From: Bolinopsis microptera
Lineage: Eukaryota > Ctenophora > Tentaculata > Lobata > Bolinopsidae
Length of the DNA: 64,000 nucleotides
Direction of reading: 5' to 3'
NCBI RefSeq assembly: GCF_026151205.1
Contig: NC_087073.1
Location: 20,178,837 to 20,242,836 of the forward strand
The position numbers and the translations under genes are program-made. Numbering within the stretch: the stretch's first letter is position 1; each line of letters begins with the position of its first letter. Positions 13,001-24,355 of this stretch are shown in pieces. The notes beneath the pieces are model-generated. The model was not told where the DNA came from. It saw nothing but the letters and a program-made list of their open reading frames with translations, and searched no databases.

Positions 13001-13133
13001 ACCTGAGGCCAAGCGTTTCATTAGGAGACTTGCTGTGTTGATATATATTTACTGGGCCGCGCTCAGCCTGTCATTCCGCCAAATCTTGTTAATGAACAAA
13101 ATAGCCTGGGGTCCTCAGGTAGATATGTATTGA
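10031..13133 (+). pseudogene. Decayed PHD-finger reverse-transcriptase retroelement
   Basis: A chain of frame-broken pieces reads as one retroelement protein. It starts near an ATG at 10031. A PHD-type zinc finger follows at about 10375-10560 (CPIC, CEECEVWIHKAC, WYWDCC). Next is a conserved RT N-terminal region at 10788-11243 (LVDRLEKWKDGDL, KGFSRLMMVGKIGQA). The RT core is at 11520-12217, with LLVDADNASNRLN (motif A), EGATQGDVAAMAEYA (motif B) and WYADDSAAA (catalytic YADD). The tail, 12391-13133, has C.CG...H..NC and ARLDISARGMW...LDVPIFNP, resembling a nuclease-like domain. At least six stops or frameshifts and a MITE at 11233 show it is dead. The family occurs in cnidarians and sponges. 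Confidence 0.75.
11233..11519. mobile_element. hAT-type MITE with 8-bp target duplication
   Basis: The terminal inverted repeat CAGTGGCGTAACG is at 11233-11245, with its exact complement at 11507-11519. It is flanked by the 8-bp duplication TTTGGATG (11225-11232 and 11520-11527). CAGNG-type ends and an 8-bp duplication define hAT elements. At 287 bp with no ORF it is non-autonomous. Its interior is rich in GGGGGCGCC. Removing it with one duplication rejoins the RT reading frame (THLDA/DGWKDI), so it inserted into an RT that was colinear there. Confidence 0.9.
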
Positions 13134-13361
13134 ATGTATGACGAGGAAGTGAATTTTTGTCTTTGATAAATTTGGTACCAAAACAAAAAATTTGCCTTCA
13201 CGTTTGAATAATAAAATTTTATCGTAAAACATGATCATTGGTTCAAAATGTATGTTGGCTTCTTTTACATTCACAATTGAGCATTGTACTTAGTGTGAAA
13301 TGGACAAACAATTGCAAATTTCTTGGTTAATATTAATATTACCTAGGGACCCCAGGCTATT
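13100..13361. mobile_element. 262-bp MITE-like inverted-repeat element
   Basis: The left end AATAGCCTGGGGTCC (13100-13121) is matched in inverse orientation at 13340-13361 with two mismatches over 22 bases. A related sequence occurs at about 24528-24608 on the minus strand, where the shared block also includes the GCTCAGCCTGTCATT stretch found at 13066-13085. The element overlaps the end of the RT pseudogene. No clear target duplication was found. Confidence 0.6.
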
Positions 13362-14198
13362 ATATTTAGAGAAACAAATTTTTAGATAAACAAATTTGAA
13401 TTTTGATCTTTATTACAGATTAAACATATCATATATAACCATAAAAGCCGCGCGTCGGCTGATTGCCTCAACTTGGATTGGTAGTAATTTCAGATTACAG
13501 AAGCTGAAGGACGGCAGCTCAAAAGCCCCAGTGAACCATCGGAAAGATCAAGGACTCGAGTGCCAATAGTGGCTTTTTCGAACCCATTTTCGCCGATTTG
13601 CTGTGGCCCAGATGAGCCGCGCCCTGCTGCTTAACGGCACATGATGGTTTTTGTTTCAATACTTATTTAAATTTAAGCGATAATTCATTTGGTGGTTTAC
13701 AGTTTTTGAATCATGTTCATCATTTATTTTTCGTTCAGTTATCACGTGTTTACAATTCAGTCATACCATGCATGCATAGTCAACATTGTTGAGGCAACCA
13801 GCTTCTGCAGTTCAATAATTGGAGACCGAGAATATAAATTGATCGAAATTTACAATTCATCGTTATCAAATATAGTCAATAATATTCTTGATTCCATTTA
13901 GTACATACTAAGTTGGTTTTATTCTCTTGCAACACTACTGCACAACAAAAACTGCGCCTGTCCACCAGCAACAGCGCAGTCATAGGTGTGCAGCCAAAGC
14001 TAGGCCACACACCCATGGCCGCGCCGGTTAAACAACTTTATATTCAATCGTTATATTAGGAAATTTTAGTTAATTCTTTGATCACTCTTCAGTGCCGGTG
14101 GGCAGGCGCCCCGCATAGTTGGCTTTCCAAATTTACAGTCTCAAGAAAGCCGAAACGGTAATCGAGTCCCGGAGCAGAACACACATTTAGAAAATTGA

Positions 14199-14336
14199 AA
14201 AATTAAAATTAAAATTAAAATTAAAATTAAAATTAAAATTAAAATTAAAATTAAAATTAAAATTAAAATTAAAATTAAAATTAAAATTAAAATTAAAATT
14301 AAAATTAAAATTAAAATTAAAATTAAAATTAAAATA
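14199..14336. repeat. Microsatellite (AAAATT)n
   Basis: About 23 uninterrupted copies of the hexamer AAAATT. It directly precedes copy A of a dispersed repeat family. Confidence 0.95.
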
Positions 14337-14343
14337 ACAAATT

Positions 14344-14830
14344 AGAAATTAAAAATTAACAAGAATTTCGCCGCGGTTACACCACGCACGATTAATTTTC
14401 CCTGCTTAAACCGTTAATATTTGCAACGAAAAGTTAATTTTATCGATTAATAAAAATTAGATATTGGATTATTTTGTTGTTAAAAACTTGCGATATTTTC
14501 ATCGTCATTTTTTTTTCATTGCGCGCGTGCAGGATTGCACGTAATCGAATATTTAGTACGCCGCGCACAAGTTTTGGGCTAATTTATTTTGAACGGCATC
14601 GTTTGACAATTGAAATTCGCGTTGGATACTGCAATTAACTAACACATGCCGAGCGTCGCGCGCAGCATAACAGACGCTTCCTATACTCATAATTATAGGG
14701 GAGTGGTCTATATTGCGAAGGAGCAGACTTTTGTCGACATCGTAGGACCGTCGGGCCACCTCATATATCCAAACCCGATTACTTATTCCCTACGATCTTT
14801 TTGCCTTCGGCAAGAGCAGGGAAAAAAATT
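14344..14830. repeat. Dispersed repeat family, copy A
   Basis: This shares long stretches with 37975-38430: AACAAGAATTT..GCCGCGGTTA at one end, then AGCGTCGCGCGCAGCATAAC, AATTATAGGGGAGTGG and TCCAAACCCGATTAC. Both copies close with a hairpin (TTGCCTTCGGCAA) and an A-rich run. The middle of copy B is shorter or diverged. The GGGGAGTGG stretch vaguely resembles a pol III A box, but no full tRNA fold is visible. Confidence 0.8.
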
Positions 14831-15484
14831 ACATGACTACGAGAGTCCAGACAGGCGACAAACACACAAACCGGACGCACAGTGGCTGAAAAAGCGCAAA
14901 TTGCAAACTAAGTATTTTCGCGCGTTTTCGCGCGTTTTGACAAGATATATATTATGAGCACTCTTTAAATGCTTTTCATAAATTCCAGAACAATCCTTTT
15001 AGTATGATTTTTAATACAACATACAATTTATGGTCTAAATATCATTATCTAGCAATTTTGAAATTTCTAGCTTAACTGTAAATAGAGTTAAGTGCATTTT
15101 AAAACAAGTAAAAGTCTTCCATTTTGTTTTGATCATAACATTTTAACTAAGTAAAAGTATTTGGGCATATTTACACGAAATGATCAGAAATTGTCTAAAT
15201 AACAATACAGTCAAAGTTTTAATGATCGGCAGTAAAATATTCGTAACCAAAACGTTAATCAAAGTTATACGAATTATACTTATTTGTTTACAATATTGAC
15301 TTTAAATTGAACAAAATGCGCGGAACGCGCGCGATCTTATATCATATATGCGTAGGTGAAGAAAGAGACTAGCCATCTTTACAACAAAGGAAAGGATTTA
15401 ATAACCTCTACTAGCCTTAGAGCATAACCATGCTCTTTCCACAATGCACAAGTATGAGCAAATAACTCCTTTCGCAGGAAACTA

Positions 15485-15780
15485 ACGCCCTCACAGGCTC
15501 CCACGTTTCATGTAACCGACCCCAGGTTTTGGTTTTAGATCGGACACTCAAAACAAAGATAGAAGAGCGGTCTACACGCTTACAGGCTACCACGTCTCTT
15601 GGAAACCCAGGATTTAGTTTTGGATCGGACAATCAAAATACCGATATAGATAAACATAAAACAATAGAGGAGCGGTCTACACCCTCACAGGCTACCACTG
15701 ACCACGTTTAGTATAAGCCAGGATTTAGTTCTGGATCGGAAACTGGAAGCAAGGATATAGGAGCGGTCTACAGTGACGTT
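15485..15780. repeat. Tandem repeat, about three imperfect units
   Basis: Units of roughly 90-120 bp repeat the elements GAGCGGTCTACAC, CTCACAGGCTACCACG, CCAGGATTTAG and TGGATCGGA. Spacing varies because of internal indels. Confidence 0.75.
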
Positions 15781-16137
15781 ACAGGTTTAAAGGTATAGTA
15801 GTTGAAATCACTTTTACTTTTAGCAATATTAATGGACTGCAGTTCAAAAATATGGAAATATTCAGGAGCAGGACATGGACACTGTGTGGTTTGAGATATA
15901 AACCCATAGGTGAGGGCCAGAGACAAGTTTCCGCTTAGACATGACAGTACCTAGACAACTGTGTATCAACTGTTTGAAGATCCCGTTAACCAGATTTATA
16001 AGTAACACCTACCAGGAACACTACATACGACTACGAGTTGCACGTAGCAGGCCATGACCTTCCCTGAGAGTTCCTGTCTCTCCGTCTTTAACCCGACGGA
16101 ATTGCACCAGGGGTGGTGGTAACAGAGCTTCAAGACT

Positions 16138-16191
16138 CTCGGAGTCTGTAGCTGATATCTATGTTTTAAGATATCAGCTACATACTCCGAG
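16138..16191. repeat. 54-base hairpin (23-bp arms)
   Basis: Left arm 16138-16160 (CTCGGAGTCTGTAGCTGATA..) pairs with right arm 16169-16191 with one or two mismatches and an 8-base loop. The size and near-perfect pairing would suit a small foldback element or a microRNA-like precursor. Nothing in the sequence decides between them. Confidence 0.5.
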
Positions 16192-16468
16192 AAAGAAGAC
16201 TCCTAACTAAAGCATGCAATGAAATATCAGATTCTTAGAATATCATATCAAGTGGTCGAGACAGTTTTAAAAATCTTAAAATTTGAGTGTTGAGTGATTT
16301 AGTACGCACAGTCGCACATTTTTACTTTCAGTCTTCTTCATATCGCTGACCTCGTTAATTTCTTCTCTTTAGTACGTCCCTATAAAATAATACAATTATA
16401 ATCTTTAACTTCATTTCCAGGGTTAAACTACCACTGGTAAGCAATTCGGAAAATCATGGGACGGCATA

Positions 16469-16537
16469 ATGCCGGGGCGGGTATGAACCGCCAACCTCCG
16501 GGTTACATGCCTAGTGCTTTAATTGAGCTACCGGCCC
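16469..16537 (-). pseudogene. tRNA-Thr(TGT)-like sequence, probably SINE head
   Basis: On the minus strand the segment starts GGGCCGGTAGCTCAATTAAAG. It has an anticodon-arm-like CTAGG/CATGTAA/CCCGG (TGT in the anticodon position), then a perfect T arm GGCGG-TTCATAC-CCGCC and a 3' side CCGGCAT that pairs partly with the 5' end. The D loop lacks the usual GG and the acceptor stem has mismatches, so it is unlikely to be a working tRNA. A tRNA-derived SINE is the better explanation. Confidence 0.5.
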
Positions 16538-16691
16538 TATTCAGCTCAGGAATTTCTTGCAAGCGAATCAGTAAGCAATCTTGTTGTTATTTCATATCTG
16601 CTGCTATTAGTACACGTACTGCATTATATGCAGCAGGGATAGCCACTGCCACTAATGATCATGGCTCTAGCTAAATGTTTTACTCCATCGG

Positions 16692-19480
16692 GGCAGCCGA
16701 GGCACGTGCAATGTTTGTTTAAAGCTCTCGAGCTAAATTGATAAATAGATTAGACAACCTCGGAAGAGACGCCGGCAGTGTTAGATCAAAGAACCTTAAA
16801 ATCAGGTTATTCATGAATTTTCGGGAGGTCTTTTAGAAGAATGTCAAAATTCAAGTGTAGAGTGATTTAATCACCACGCTCAGCTATCTAACGTACGGAA
16901 CGTTCACTAAAAATAGTTTGTGAACGCGTTCGCTAAAAAACGTTCGGAACATAAGGAAAGTTAATTGCTATTATGAAATTAAAATGCAGGACATAGCCCA
17001 ATTATCCGGCAAAGTACTAGCGTTTCCATTGCCAGGCCTTCAGGGCCTTGAGGTATGTTACAAATACAAATGTTGTTTGATCTTGAGCTGAATGGTTGTT
17101 ATACTATAATATCGTATATATAAGAACGATGTACATTTTACACATCGATCCCTAATGAAGTTTTGTGGAAGATCAAATTCCAGAGAAAGAAACGTATCCT
17201 TGAGCAACTTTAAGTTTAACAATTTTACCTTTGACTTCTTAAGTTTCAGCCTTCAGGGTAATCATACCCCAAATCTTTTGGGAAGTACCATGAACAGACC
17301 GTTAAATCGACCGCAAGATACGAGAACAGTATATTTGCTGTGGTAACCATAGTTGGTCAGTTTGGTCATTGTTTATTTACTGTCTAATTCCAACAACATG
17401 GTTTTATCTCATTGTATCCATCTTAAGTTAAAAACTATCGGAAAATTATCAAAATATTGACTAACGTATACTAACGTTCACAAACGTTCACTACAAAATG
17501 ATTGGAACGTACGTTCAGTACGACTAAGTTCAGCGTTCACTACAACTAAGGTTAAAAGTGCGTTTAAGTACATTTACCGTTGAATTCACCGTTTTACGAG
17601 AGTAATACGTTTTATCAAGAGTAATACAGAGAAAGAGTCCCGACAGTCTCCCTGATTGCCTCTAAATATATTCACGTGACACATATGCCGGTCTTAAACT
17701 AACATCATCCAATTAATGGAGTATAACTAAGCCTGTCAGTCTGTAGAGTAAACAAAAGGGGTGACAAAGAAGCCTAATTAAGGAAAGTGAGGTGGAAACA
17801 GCTTGCTAACCGTGTGTAATGAGGTTAATAACAAAAGGCCAATAACCACATAGGAAGATGAACTAGTAGTCTAAAATGATGTGTACACTGGTGACAGGAG
17901 CGTACAATTACACATGTCTGATATCACAAAAATATCTGAAACCAAGCTTCCTGAATTTCTGCTCAATTGGCCGATACGAATGGCCCAAATATGGGAGGAG
18001 ATCTAGAGGGTGCAAGAAACAACTGGAAAAAATGATGAACCTTTTTTAGGAAACACGGATATAGTTCTAGAAGGGCCGATCGAACTAGACCAACTTGAAT
18101 TGACGCATTTTTGAACACTGATTCATATCTTGAAGTAATTGTAAAACAGATACGGTAATAATTAACATGTCAGGTCATATTATTCTGAAATAATTGTAAA
18201 ATGCCTACCTGCCTAGGTCGATGAAGTCTGGAACGAGTTTCCAGTTTCGTGACAGCGCTTCTCTCCATTTATCTCTATCACTCATGAGCCAACGAACCTT
18301 ATCAGATTGCAATCCAGTATCTTCTGATCTTGTAGGATGTCCGGAAAGGTCTTATGAGGTCGTCCTATATACCGATGGCCATATGATGGTTGTTAGAAAA
18401 GGAGTTGCTGAGCAGATTGGTACTGACGGTAGAAATGTCCTGTAAAATAGATACAGTAATATAAAATATCGGGTCATATCCTAAAATAGAGTAACTGTAA
18501 AATAGATACGTGTACGGTAATACTAATAACGTTGAGCCATAATATTTTGAACGATGAATTTATCTAAACAAAAGCATTCTTAATAGAAACTTGAACATTT
18601 TTACTCACAAACGATCCATTGGTTAATCATGCTCCTGTCTCGAAAAGAGTATTTAGCTCAATATGAGGGCGTGTATCTTTATTAGAATTCACAGAATCCA
18701 TTTTCTAAAACCGGAGAAGTATAGTATAATAAAGCAATTTAAAATTTGCACGATCAACAAAACATGACAATAATATGCTCATGTCATCAACTTCATGAAC
18801 AATAAAAAGCATATAACAAATATGTCAATACACAATGAATAACAAATTTTTAAAAAAGCTGTGAACAGAAGGTAAAAAACTGCGAACAAAAGGTAGCGTA
18901 CGATCGCGTTTTGAAACAGTGCACAAAGAAATGATCCTAGATTGAGCTCTAGAAATCTAATTTTTGAGTGGAGTACTTGTGGAAGAGGTAATGCAAATTA
19001 ATGCTGCCTGGTATGTGGAAGAGGCTGACTGAAAAGCTTGCAGAGTATATTGGCTCTAGCTTGTAGCTGTTTCATCAAAAATTGTGTTGACTGTGCGCGG
19101 CTCGACCGCGCATTTTTACAATATTTGTGCAAATGGCAAAATCATGCGTTGTTAACGATAAATCGACGTAAGGTCTACTTAGTTCGACTGACGGCGGGGC
19201 GCCAAATTTGTGCGCTAGTTGCAGCGCAGCCACTGTGGGACGAAGAGAGGGCCCACTGCTGAATTCGACATATAATGAATTGTTTAAAACATAATGATTC
19301 CTACACTAATATGATCTTGAGGCATGCCCTGCATGTACTGTGCGAGTACATTGTAAATAATATCTGATAAGATGGGCCAAAAATAGCGGCACAGCGCGCA
19401 AAATGCGCGGCGTGACCGCCGAAATTTTATATTTTAGACATTAACATTTCAATCGGCTTTAGCGCTCAGCATATCTTAAT
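16692..19480. other. Gene-poor stretch
   Basis: No coding region, RNA gene or clear transposon end is recognisable. Short near-repeats of the type ACGTTCACTAC / ACGTTCGGAAC occur at 16890-16950 and 17460-17550, and TAAAATAGATACGGTAAT-like words recur near 18140, 18440 and 18500. Confidence 0.5.
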
Positions 19481-19931
19481 TTAGTAGACATTAGAATTTC
19501 AGTTCGTTGGAATCGAAGTTCAGTTCACACCAATCTATTTCGTCGTACCTGGACTGCATGCCGAGTAACTCCTTTTTTATTGTGGATTTTACAAGGTTCG
19601 TTGATATATGTAGAGAAGTTGATATTGCTAGCAGTGTTTCTACAATCGTTCCACATTTTTGTCGATTGATATATGAAGGAGGTGGATGGGGTTGGAGTGA
19701 TGAATCGATCAGCACGTCTTGATGATCTGTGAAATAGATTTAGGAGTGGGACTGGGGATTCTAATTTATTGATTTTGAACATTTCCAATAAACATGTGTG
19801 TTTGAACAAACTGTGTATGGTTAGTAAACCATTTTTCTTAAATAGCGGTTTTGTGTGCTGTTTTTCATAGAAGTCGCTTCCTAATTTTTGCTTGTCTTTA
19901 CTTCGTGTTCTAGCACAAGTTCTAAACTTTT

Positions 19932-21416
19932 CTAAGTTACCAAATCTCGGTTACCAAATAGTATTCTAACACATTTCCTCTGAGTGATAAATATTGGTTC
20001 AAGCCTGTTGTTACTAAGGCCACCCCATACTGATATCCCAAATCGCAAGTGTGATTCAAATAGTGTGTAGTACAGTTCTTTGTAGAGTTTTTCTGGAATA
20101 ATGTGCCGTATTCTACAAATTTTCCCACTTTCACATTTCAGCTTTGTGTTGAGCGACCGTATATGAGCATCCCATTTAAGCTGATCATCAATAATAACAC
20201 CAAGAAACTTCACCTTTTTGACTTGCTTTATTACTACATTGTTTAGAGTAAGTACGTGTTCTTCTTCATTATGTTCTACCTTGCTTTTTCTATTCGTTGG
20301 TTTAAAGTGAATGTAACAGCATTTCTTAATGTTAATATGCAGGAGATTACATTTCATATACTGATACAGTTGTACCAGTTTGAGAATTTGGTTTGCTCGT
20401 TCATATAACTTTATCTTACATTCATCCGCGACAAATATATTTGTATCGTCAGCAAATAGAATGAACTTGCCTAGTTCAGTTGCCCTATATAGGTCGTTGA
20501 TATAAATAATAAATAGTAACGGACCAAGACAAGATCCCTGGGGTACTCCAAAGAGAACTGGAAGCTTGTCAGACTCTTCTCCTAGGACCGAGACGTATTG
20601 ATATCTATTAGAGAGATAACTAGCAATGAGTTTGTTGGCATTGCCTCGAATTCTGTAATTATCTAGCTTACTCAGTAATTTGTCAGCTGAGATGGTATCG
20701 AATGTTTTGCTTAGATCAATGAATATTCCGAGCACGTGCTGCTTTTTATTAAGGCATGATTCTATATAATTCACTGAGAAATTCAGGGCATGACTTGTAG
20801 AGTGATTTTTACGGAATCCATACTGATTTTCATAGATCATATTTTGTGACTGGAAAAAGCTGTATAGCCTACTATATATAATTTTCTCGAATAACTTACC
20901 AAATACGGCTAAGGTAGAGACTGGTCTATAGTTTTCAAGTAATTCTTCATTTTCTTTCTTGTATATGGGACTGATCCTGCCAATCTTTAAATCGTCCGGG
21001 AATATTCCCTCCTTCAAACATTCATTGTATAGTACAGATAATAGGGGGGCGATAATTCTGGATGACGCTTTTACAACATGTATTGGGATATCAGACGATT
21101 TGCCATTTTTCAATTCTGATATTATTTTACATACTTCATCGATTGTACAATCATGCATGTAAATACTGGTCGTGTTGGATTTTGGTAGGTAGTCATAGAT
21201 ACTGGGGATGCCATTAATTACTAGTTCGCCGATTTCATTGTATGCCTCGTTAAGATTAGAAGCTAGGGAGACAAAGTACTTATTAAACTCATTAGCTATT
21301 ACCCTACGATTAGTAATTTTTTCATTATTGATAGTAAATAGAGGTTTGGTTTGTCGTTTTCGTTTACCCCGTATTTGGTTAATTAATTCCCACGTCTTTT
21401 TACTGTTTCCGTGCAA
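19932..21416 (-). CDS. Reverse transcriptase of LINE 1
   Basis: A 494-codon open frame. Visible RT features: NYRPVSTLAVFGKLFEKI, the motif A region VLGIFIDLSKTFDTISADKL, VPQGSCLGPLLFIIYIND (motif B region) and FADDTNIFV (catalytic FADD). Further on come a thumb-like KVKFLGVIIDDQLKW and ESHLRFGISVWG. The family copies element RNA by target-primed reverse transcription. Motif A has T in place of the usual A after K (SKTFD instead of SKAFD), a minor change. Upstream and downstream portions lie in other frames, so this is part of a defective element. Confidence 0.9.
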   Translation of the reverse strand: MHGNSKKTWELINQIRGKRKRQTKPLFTINNEKITNRRVIANEFNKYFVSLASNLNEAYNEIGELVINGIPSIYDYLPKSNTTSIYMHDCTIDEVCKIISELKNGKSSDIPIHVVKASSRIIAPLLSVLYNECLKEGIFPDDLKIGRISPIYKKENEELLENYRPVSTLAVFGKLFEKIIYSRLYSFFQSQNMIYENQYGFRKNHSTSHALNFSVNYIESCLNKKQHVLGIFIDLSKTFDTISADKLLSKLDNYRIRGNANKLIASYLSNRYQYVSVLGEESDKLPVLFGVPQGSCLGPLLFIIYINDLYRATELGKFILFADDTNIFVADECKIKLYERANQILKLVQLYQYMKCNLLHINIKKCCYIHFKPTNRKSKVEHNEEEHVLTLNNVVIKQVKKVKFLGVIIDDQLKWDAHIRSLNTKLKCESGKICRIRHIIPEKLYKELYYTLFESHLRFGISVWGGLSNNRLEPIFITQRKCVRILFGNRDLVT

Positions 21417-21623
21417 CTCTGCAAATTTTCCACCATAGAACTTAGATTGAGCATTGCGGCGATCTTTTTTGACCTTCCGCCTGCAGTCACTGTATTTTTT
21501 ATACTTGTCACGTTTTGAGCAACATATTGGGCATTGGCATGTCCCCCCTTTATTTTCAATTTCCCCAAATTTACATTTAACTTTTCTGACCTTTACCCAT
21601 TTATCGTAAAGTTCGTGCTGATA

Positions 21624-22876
21624 TTAAATTTTGCCCACAAGGTCTGGTGTAATCCATGGGTTGTTCAGTGCTGTTCTTTTAGAGCATTTAGGGGTTTCTA
21701 ACTTACAAGTTCTATCTATACAGTCCTTAAATATGTCGTGAAATGTTGTAAAATTGTCGATAACATTATTATTGAGATCATGTTCCAGAGTCTGTAAAAA
21801 AGCTTTTACATTCGGTTTGTTGTAATCATAATACTGTTTGTATTTCAGGTCAATTCTGCTAGAGTCCAAGTTTCTATTAAAGATTTGGAAGATGGGTGAG
21901 TGGTGTGATATACGGTCAGTCAGTATTCCAGAAGCTACTATACTCTCTACGTCGTTATTTATTATGTTATCAATACAGGATGCTTTGCAGCCTGGTTTCT
22001 CATGTGTTGCTAACGAAATTAGGGGGAAAAATCCTTTACTTAATAGTATTTCTTCATAGCGTTGTACGATTGTGCTATTCTTATCGTGTAAATCAATGTT
22101 AAAATCACCCGCTAGGTAACTACACTTGGGGAGGCTGTCAAGGATGTCAGAGAGTTCAGATAGTGCAACATTGACATTACCACTTGGAGGACGGTACATT
22201 ACACCAACTGTTACTGGGGAAGTTGTACTACTTACGGCCACAAAAAGAGTTTCTAAATGTTCAGTGATATGGGATACATTGCCGTTTACTCTGGCACTAA
22301 GAGTGTCACAAACATAGAGAGCTACTCCAGTGCCCTTTTTTTTATCTGGTATTGTGTTTTGGTAGAAACTGTTGTATCCAGTTAATTGATACAAACTGCT
22401 GGATTCAGGACCTTCATTTGTTTCCGCTAAGGCTATGATCGAGAATTTCTTGGTGAGCCTATGGGATTCAATAGCGAAAGTGTCGAAATTTGACTTATTG
22501 CCGTCGATGTTTTGGAAGAGAAGCGATGAAAATTCATTCATTTGATTATCTAGTGCTTTGTTGAATTCCTTGACATTGTACGATACGCAGTTATTTAGTA
22601 TTTGATCTACTTTTATGATAGTGTCATCCACTTCACTACTTTCAATATCACTTAAATTAGTGCATGCAAGTCGAAATGGATTGTAACGAATAACTGCTAA
22701 ATGTACGCACTTGGGACAGTAAAAATCGTCAAATAATGTGTCATTGTTAATGGATTTGGTATAGCACTTATGGTGCATTGGGCAGTCGCATTCACAGCAT
22801 TCAACAATGAATTGTCCTACGTTAATGAACTTCGCACAGACTAGGCATACCTCTTTACTCAGGGGAGTCAGAATGG
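21624..22876 (-). CDS. PHD finger plus APE endonuclease of LINE 1
   Basis: The longest methionine-started frame begins at 22778, but the same frame is open upstream and encodes the first cysteines of a PHD-like finger, so the true protein starts further 5'. Endonuclease landmarks: LLFQNIDGN, IALAETNEG (catalytic Glu), GVMYRPPSG, YLAGDFNIDL and ISHHSPIFQIF (the final His-containing motif). The protein would nick target DNA for insertion. The frame ends at 21624 before the RT, so a frameshift or stop separates domains that should be fused. Confidence 0.85.
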
Positions 22877-23103
22877 CTGGTAACCATCCTGGTGTCGATA
22901 TAAATCATTTGACCATTGTCATATAAATCATTTGACCATTGTTAATGATCTGGCCCGGCGCGCGCTACTTTGTAGCTCGGGCCATTAAATAACATTTCGA
23001 GAAGAAAGCGGCGCGCGCTACTTCGAAGAAATTTAGACGAGTAACATCCGTCAAATAAATCATATGAATAGAGTTTCGACGGAATGATGCAGACTGAGCA
23101 CCG

Positions 23104-23225
23104 CCTTAACGGGTGATACTCGTAAAATATTTGTTTCAAATATTTAGGATCACTGTCGACGAGTCCAAGATCTGAACTCGGCGCGCGCGTCTTGGTAGGT
23201 TATAAACCTACAAGTGGTTGCGAAA
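23104..23225 (+). repeat. Dispersed repeat with ACTCGTAAAATAT core
   Basis: It contains TTAACGGGTGATACTCGTAA, TTTGTTTCAAATATTTAGGA and CTGTCGACGAGTCCAA followed by GGCGCGCG and TAGGTTATAAACCTAC. The same order occurs at 51601-51660 (plus) and 52187-52335 (minus). Confidence 0.7.
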
Positions 23226-24107
23226 AACATTATATTTAATGCAAGGCGCGGCCCATTATAGTGCATCGTGTGTGAAATATATAAATGCTTCTGATCGCGA
23301 TCGGCGACCACCTTCGTTAGCTATCTAATCGGTGCATCGGAGTCGTTTACATATTATACTTGTATCATGTCGTGACTAGGTAGTGCGCCATCGACAGTGA
23401 GCCGCGCGTGCCGACTGTAGGATGGTTTTTTAGCGCTAATTTCGGCCAGCACAATTTTCTTCAAACAAATAAATATTAATTATCCTTCCCGACCTCCGAT
23501 TGCAACAAAAATTGGTAAGCTTACTCATAGACTTACAAAGAAAGTGTCCGAAAAGTTTAAAGCATATCCAACCATCAGACATTATGTTACAGCTAAAAGC
23601 AGCGTATTTTGCTCCATTTTGATCACTATATCAACTCCGATATCCACCAAATTTTTCGGACAGTTGTGAAAGCCCTATTGGAAGGTCTTCGCCAATTTTC
23701 AGAATGATCTCATTCAAGGAACTGAAGATATATCCAAATAATACAACAAAAATCAACGAATTTGGTCAAATTTGGTCAAATTACGCGAGTTTTACAGTTA
23801 ATTTTGCTCCAAAAGCCGCGCACCATCAAATATGGCACCTGCCTAGGCGAAACTCACTGATCTTTCCAAAAAAGGTATGACAAATTTAGTATTGTGAAAA
23901 TTCTCACAGTCTCTAGAAAACAATGGCACAAAAAATTTTAAAATCCGAGCAAGTTTATTTTTATGGTGCACCCCCTATCGTGACTTGTATCATTGCTCTA
24001 ACCAGAGCCCTTTCGCTTGCAGTAGCGCGCGACCGCCGAATATATTCAATTCTTGTGAAACAAGCGCGTCAAGCAGTACGCGTATACACATGGCTATGTG
24101 AACTTGT

Positions 24108-24355
24108 ATCACGTCGTGACCCCCACTGTCGCTTCACTATAGTAGTTTCAACGATACAGGGGGAGCCGCGCACGAGTGCGCGGCGGATCATGCAACGTGC
24201 GACAAGTCTTGATTAACATTAACGATGTCAAGTGTCAACCCTTCCAGATCGTTGCTCTGCAAAGCAGTCGAAGCCCTCCAAGACAAGTCCTGACCCCCAC
24301 GGTCGTTTCACTAGGTTCTTACGCGATACAGGGGGAGCCGCGCACATGACTTATG
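24108..24355 (+). repeat. GC-rich dispersed repeat, two adjacent copies
   Basis: 24108-24215 and 24285-24355 both hold TGACCCCCAC(G/T)GTCG, TTTCACTA and GATACAGGGGGAGCCGCGCAC. A third copy is at 50938-51055, which also has the GATTGACGATGTCAA-type word next to it. No coding potential. Family unknown. Confidence 0.7.

Larger units (their letters stand above)
19491..22942 (-). mobile_element. APE-type non-LTR retrotransposon, frame-broken (LINE 1)
   Basis: Read on the minus strand, in order: a PHD-like C4HC3 zinc finger (about 22850-22710; VCLVCAKF, CCECDCPMHHKC, FYCPKC), an APE endonuclease, an RT and a degenerate C-terminal tail continuing to about 19491. The PHD-APE ORF stops near 21626. 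The RT continues in another frame through 21568-21383, and its tail is again frame-shifted after 19932. It lies between genes, not in a gene. A 21-bp ATAAATCATTTGACCATTGT-type direct duplication (22899-22942) sits at the 5' boundary. Inactive as it stands. Confidence 0.85.

Noticed and set aside
14553-14957. ORFs over the dispersed repeat near 14.6 kb
   Set aside because: The corresponding frames are not conserved in copy B at 38 kb, so they are not protein-coding.
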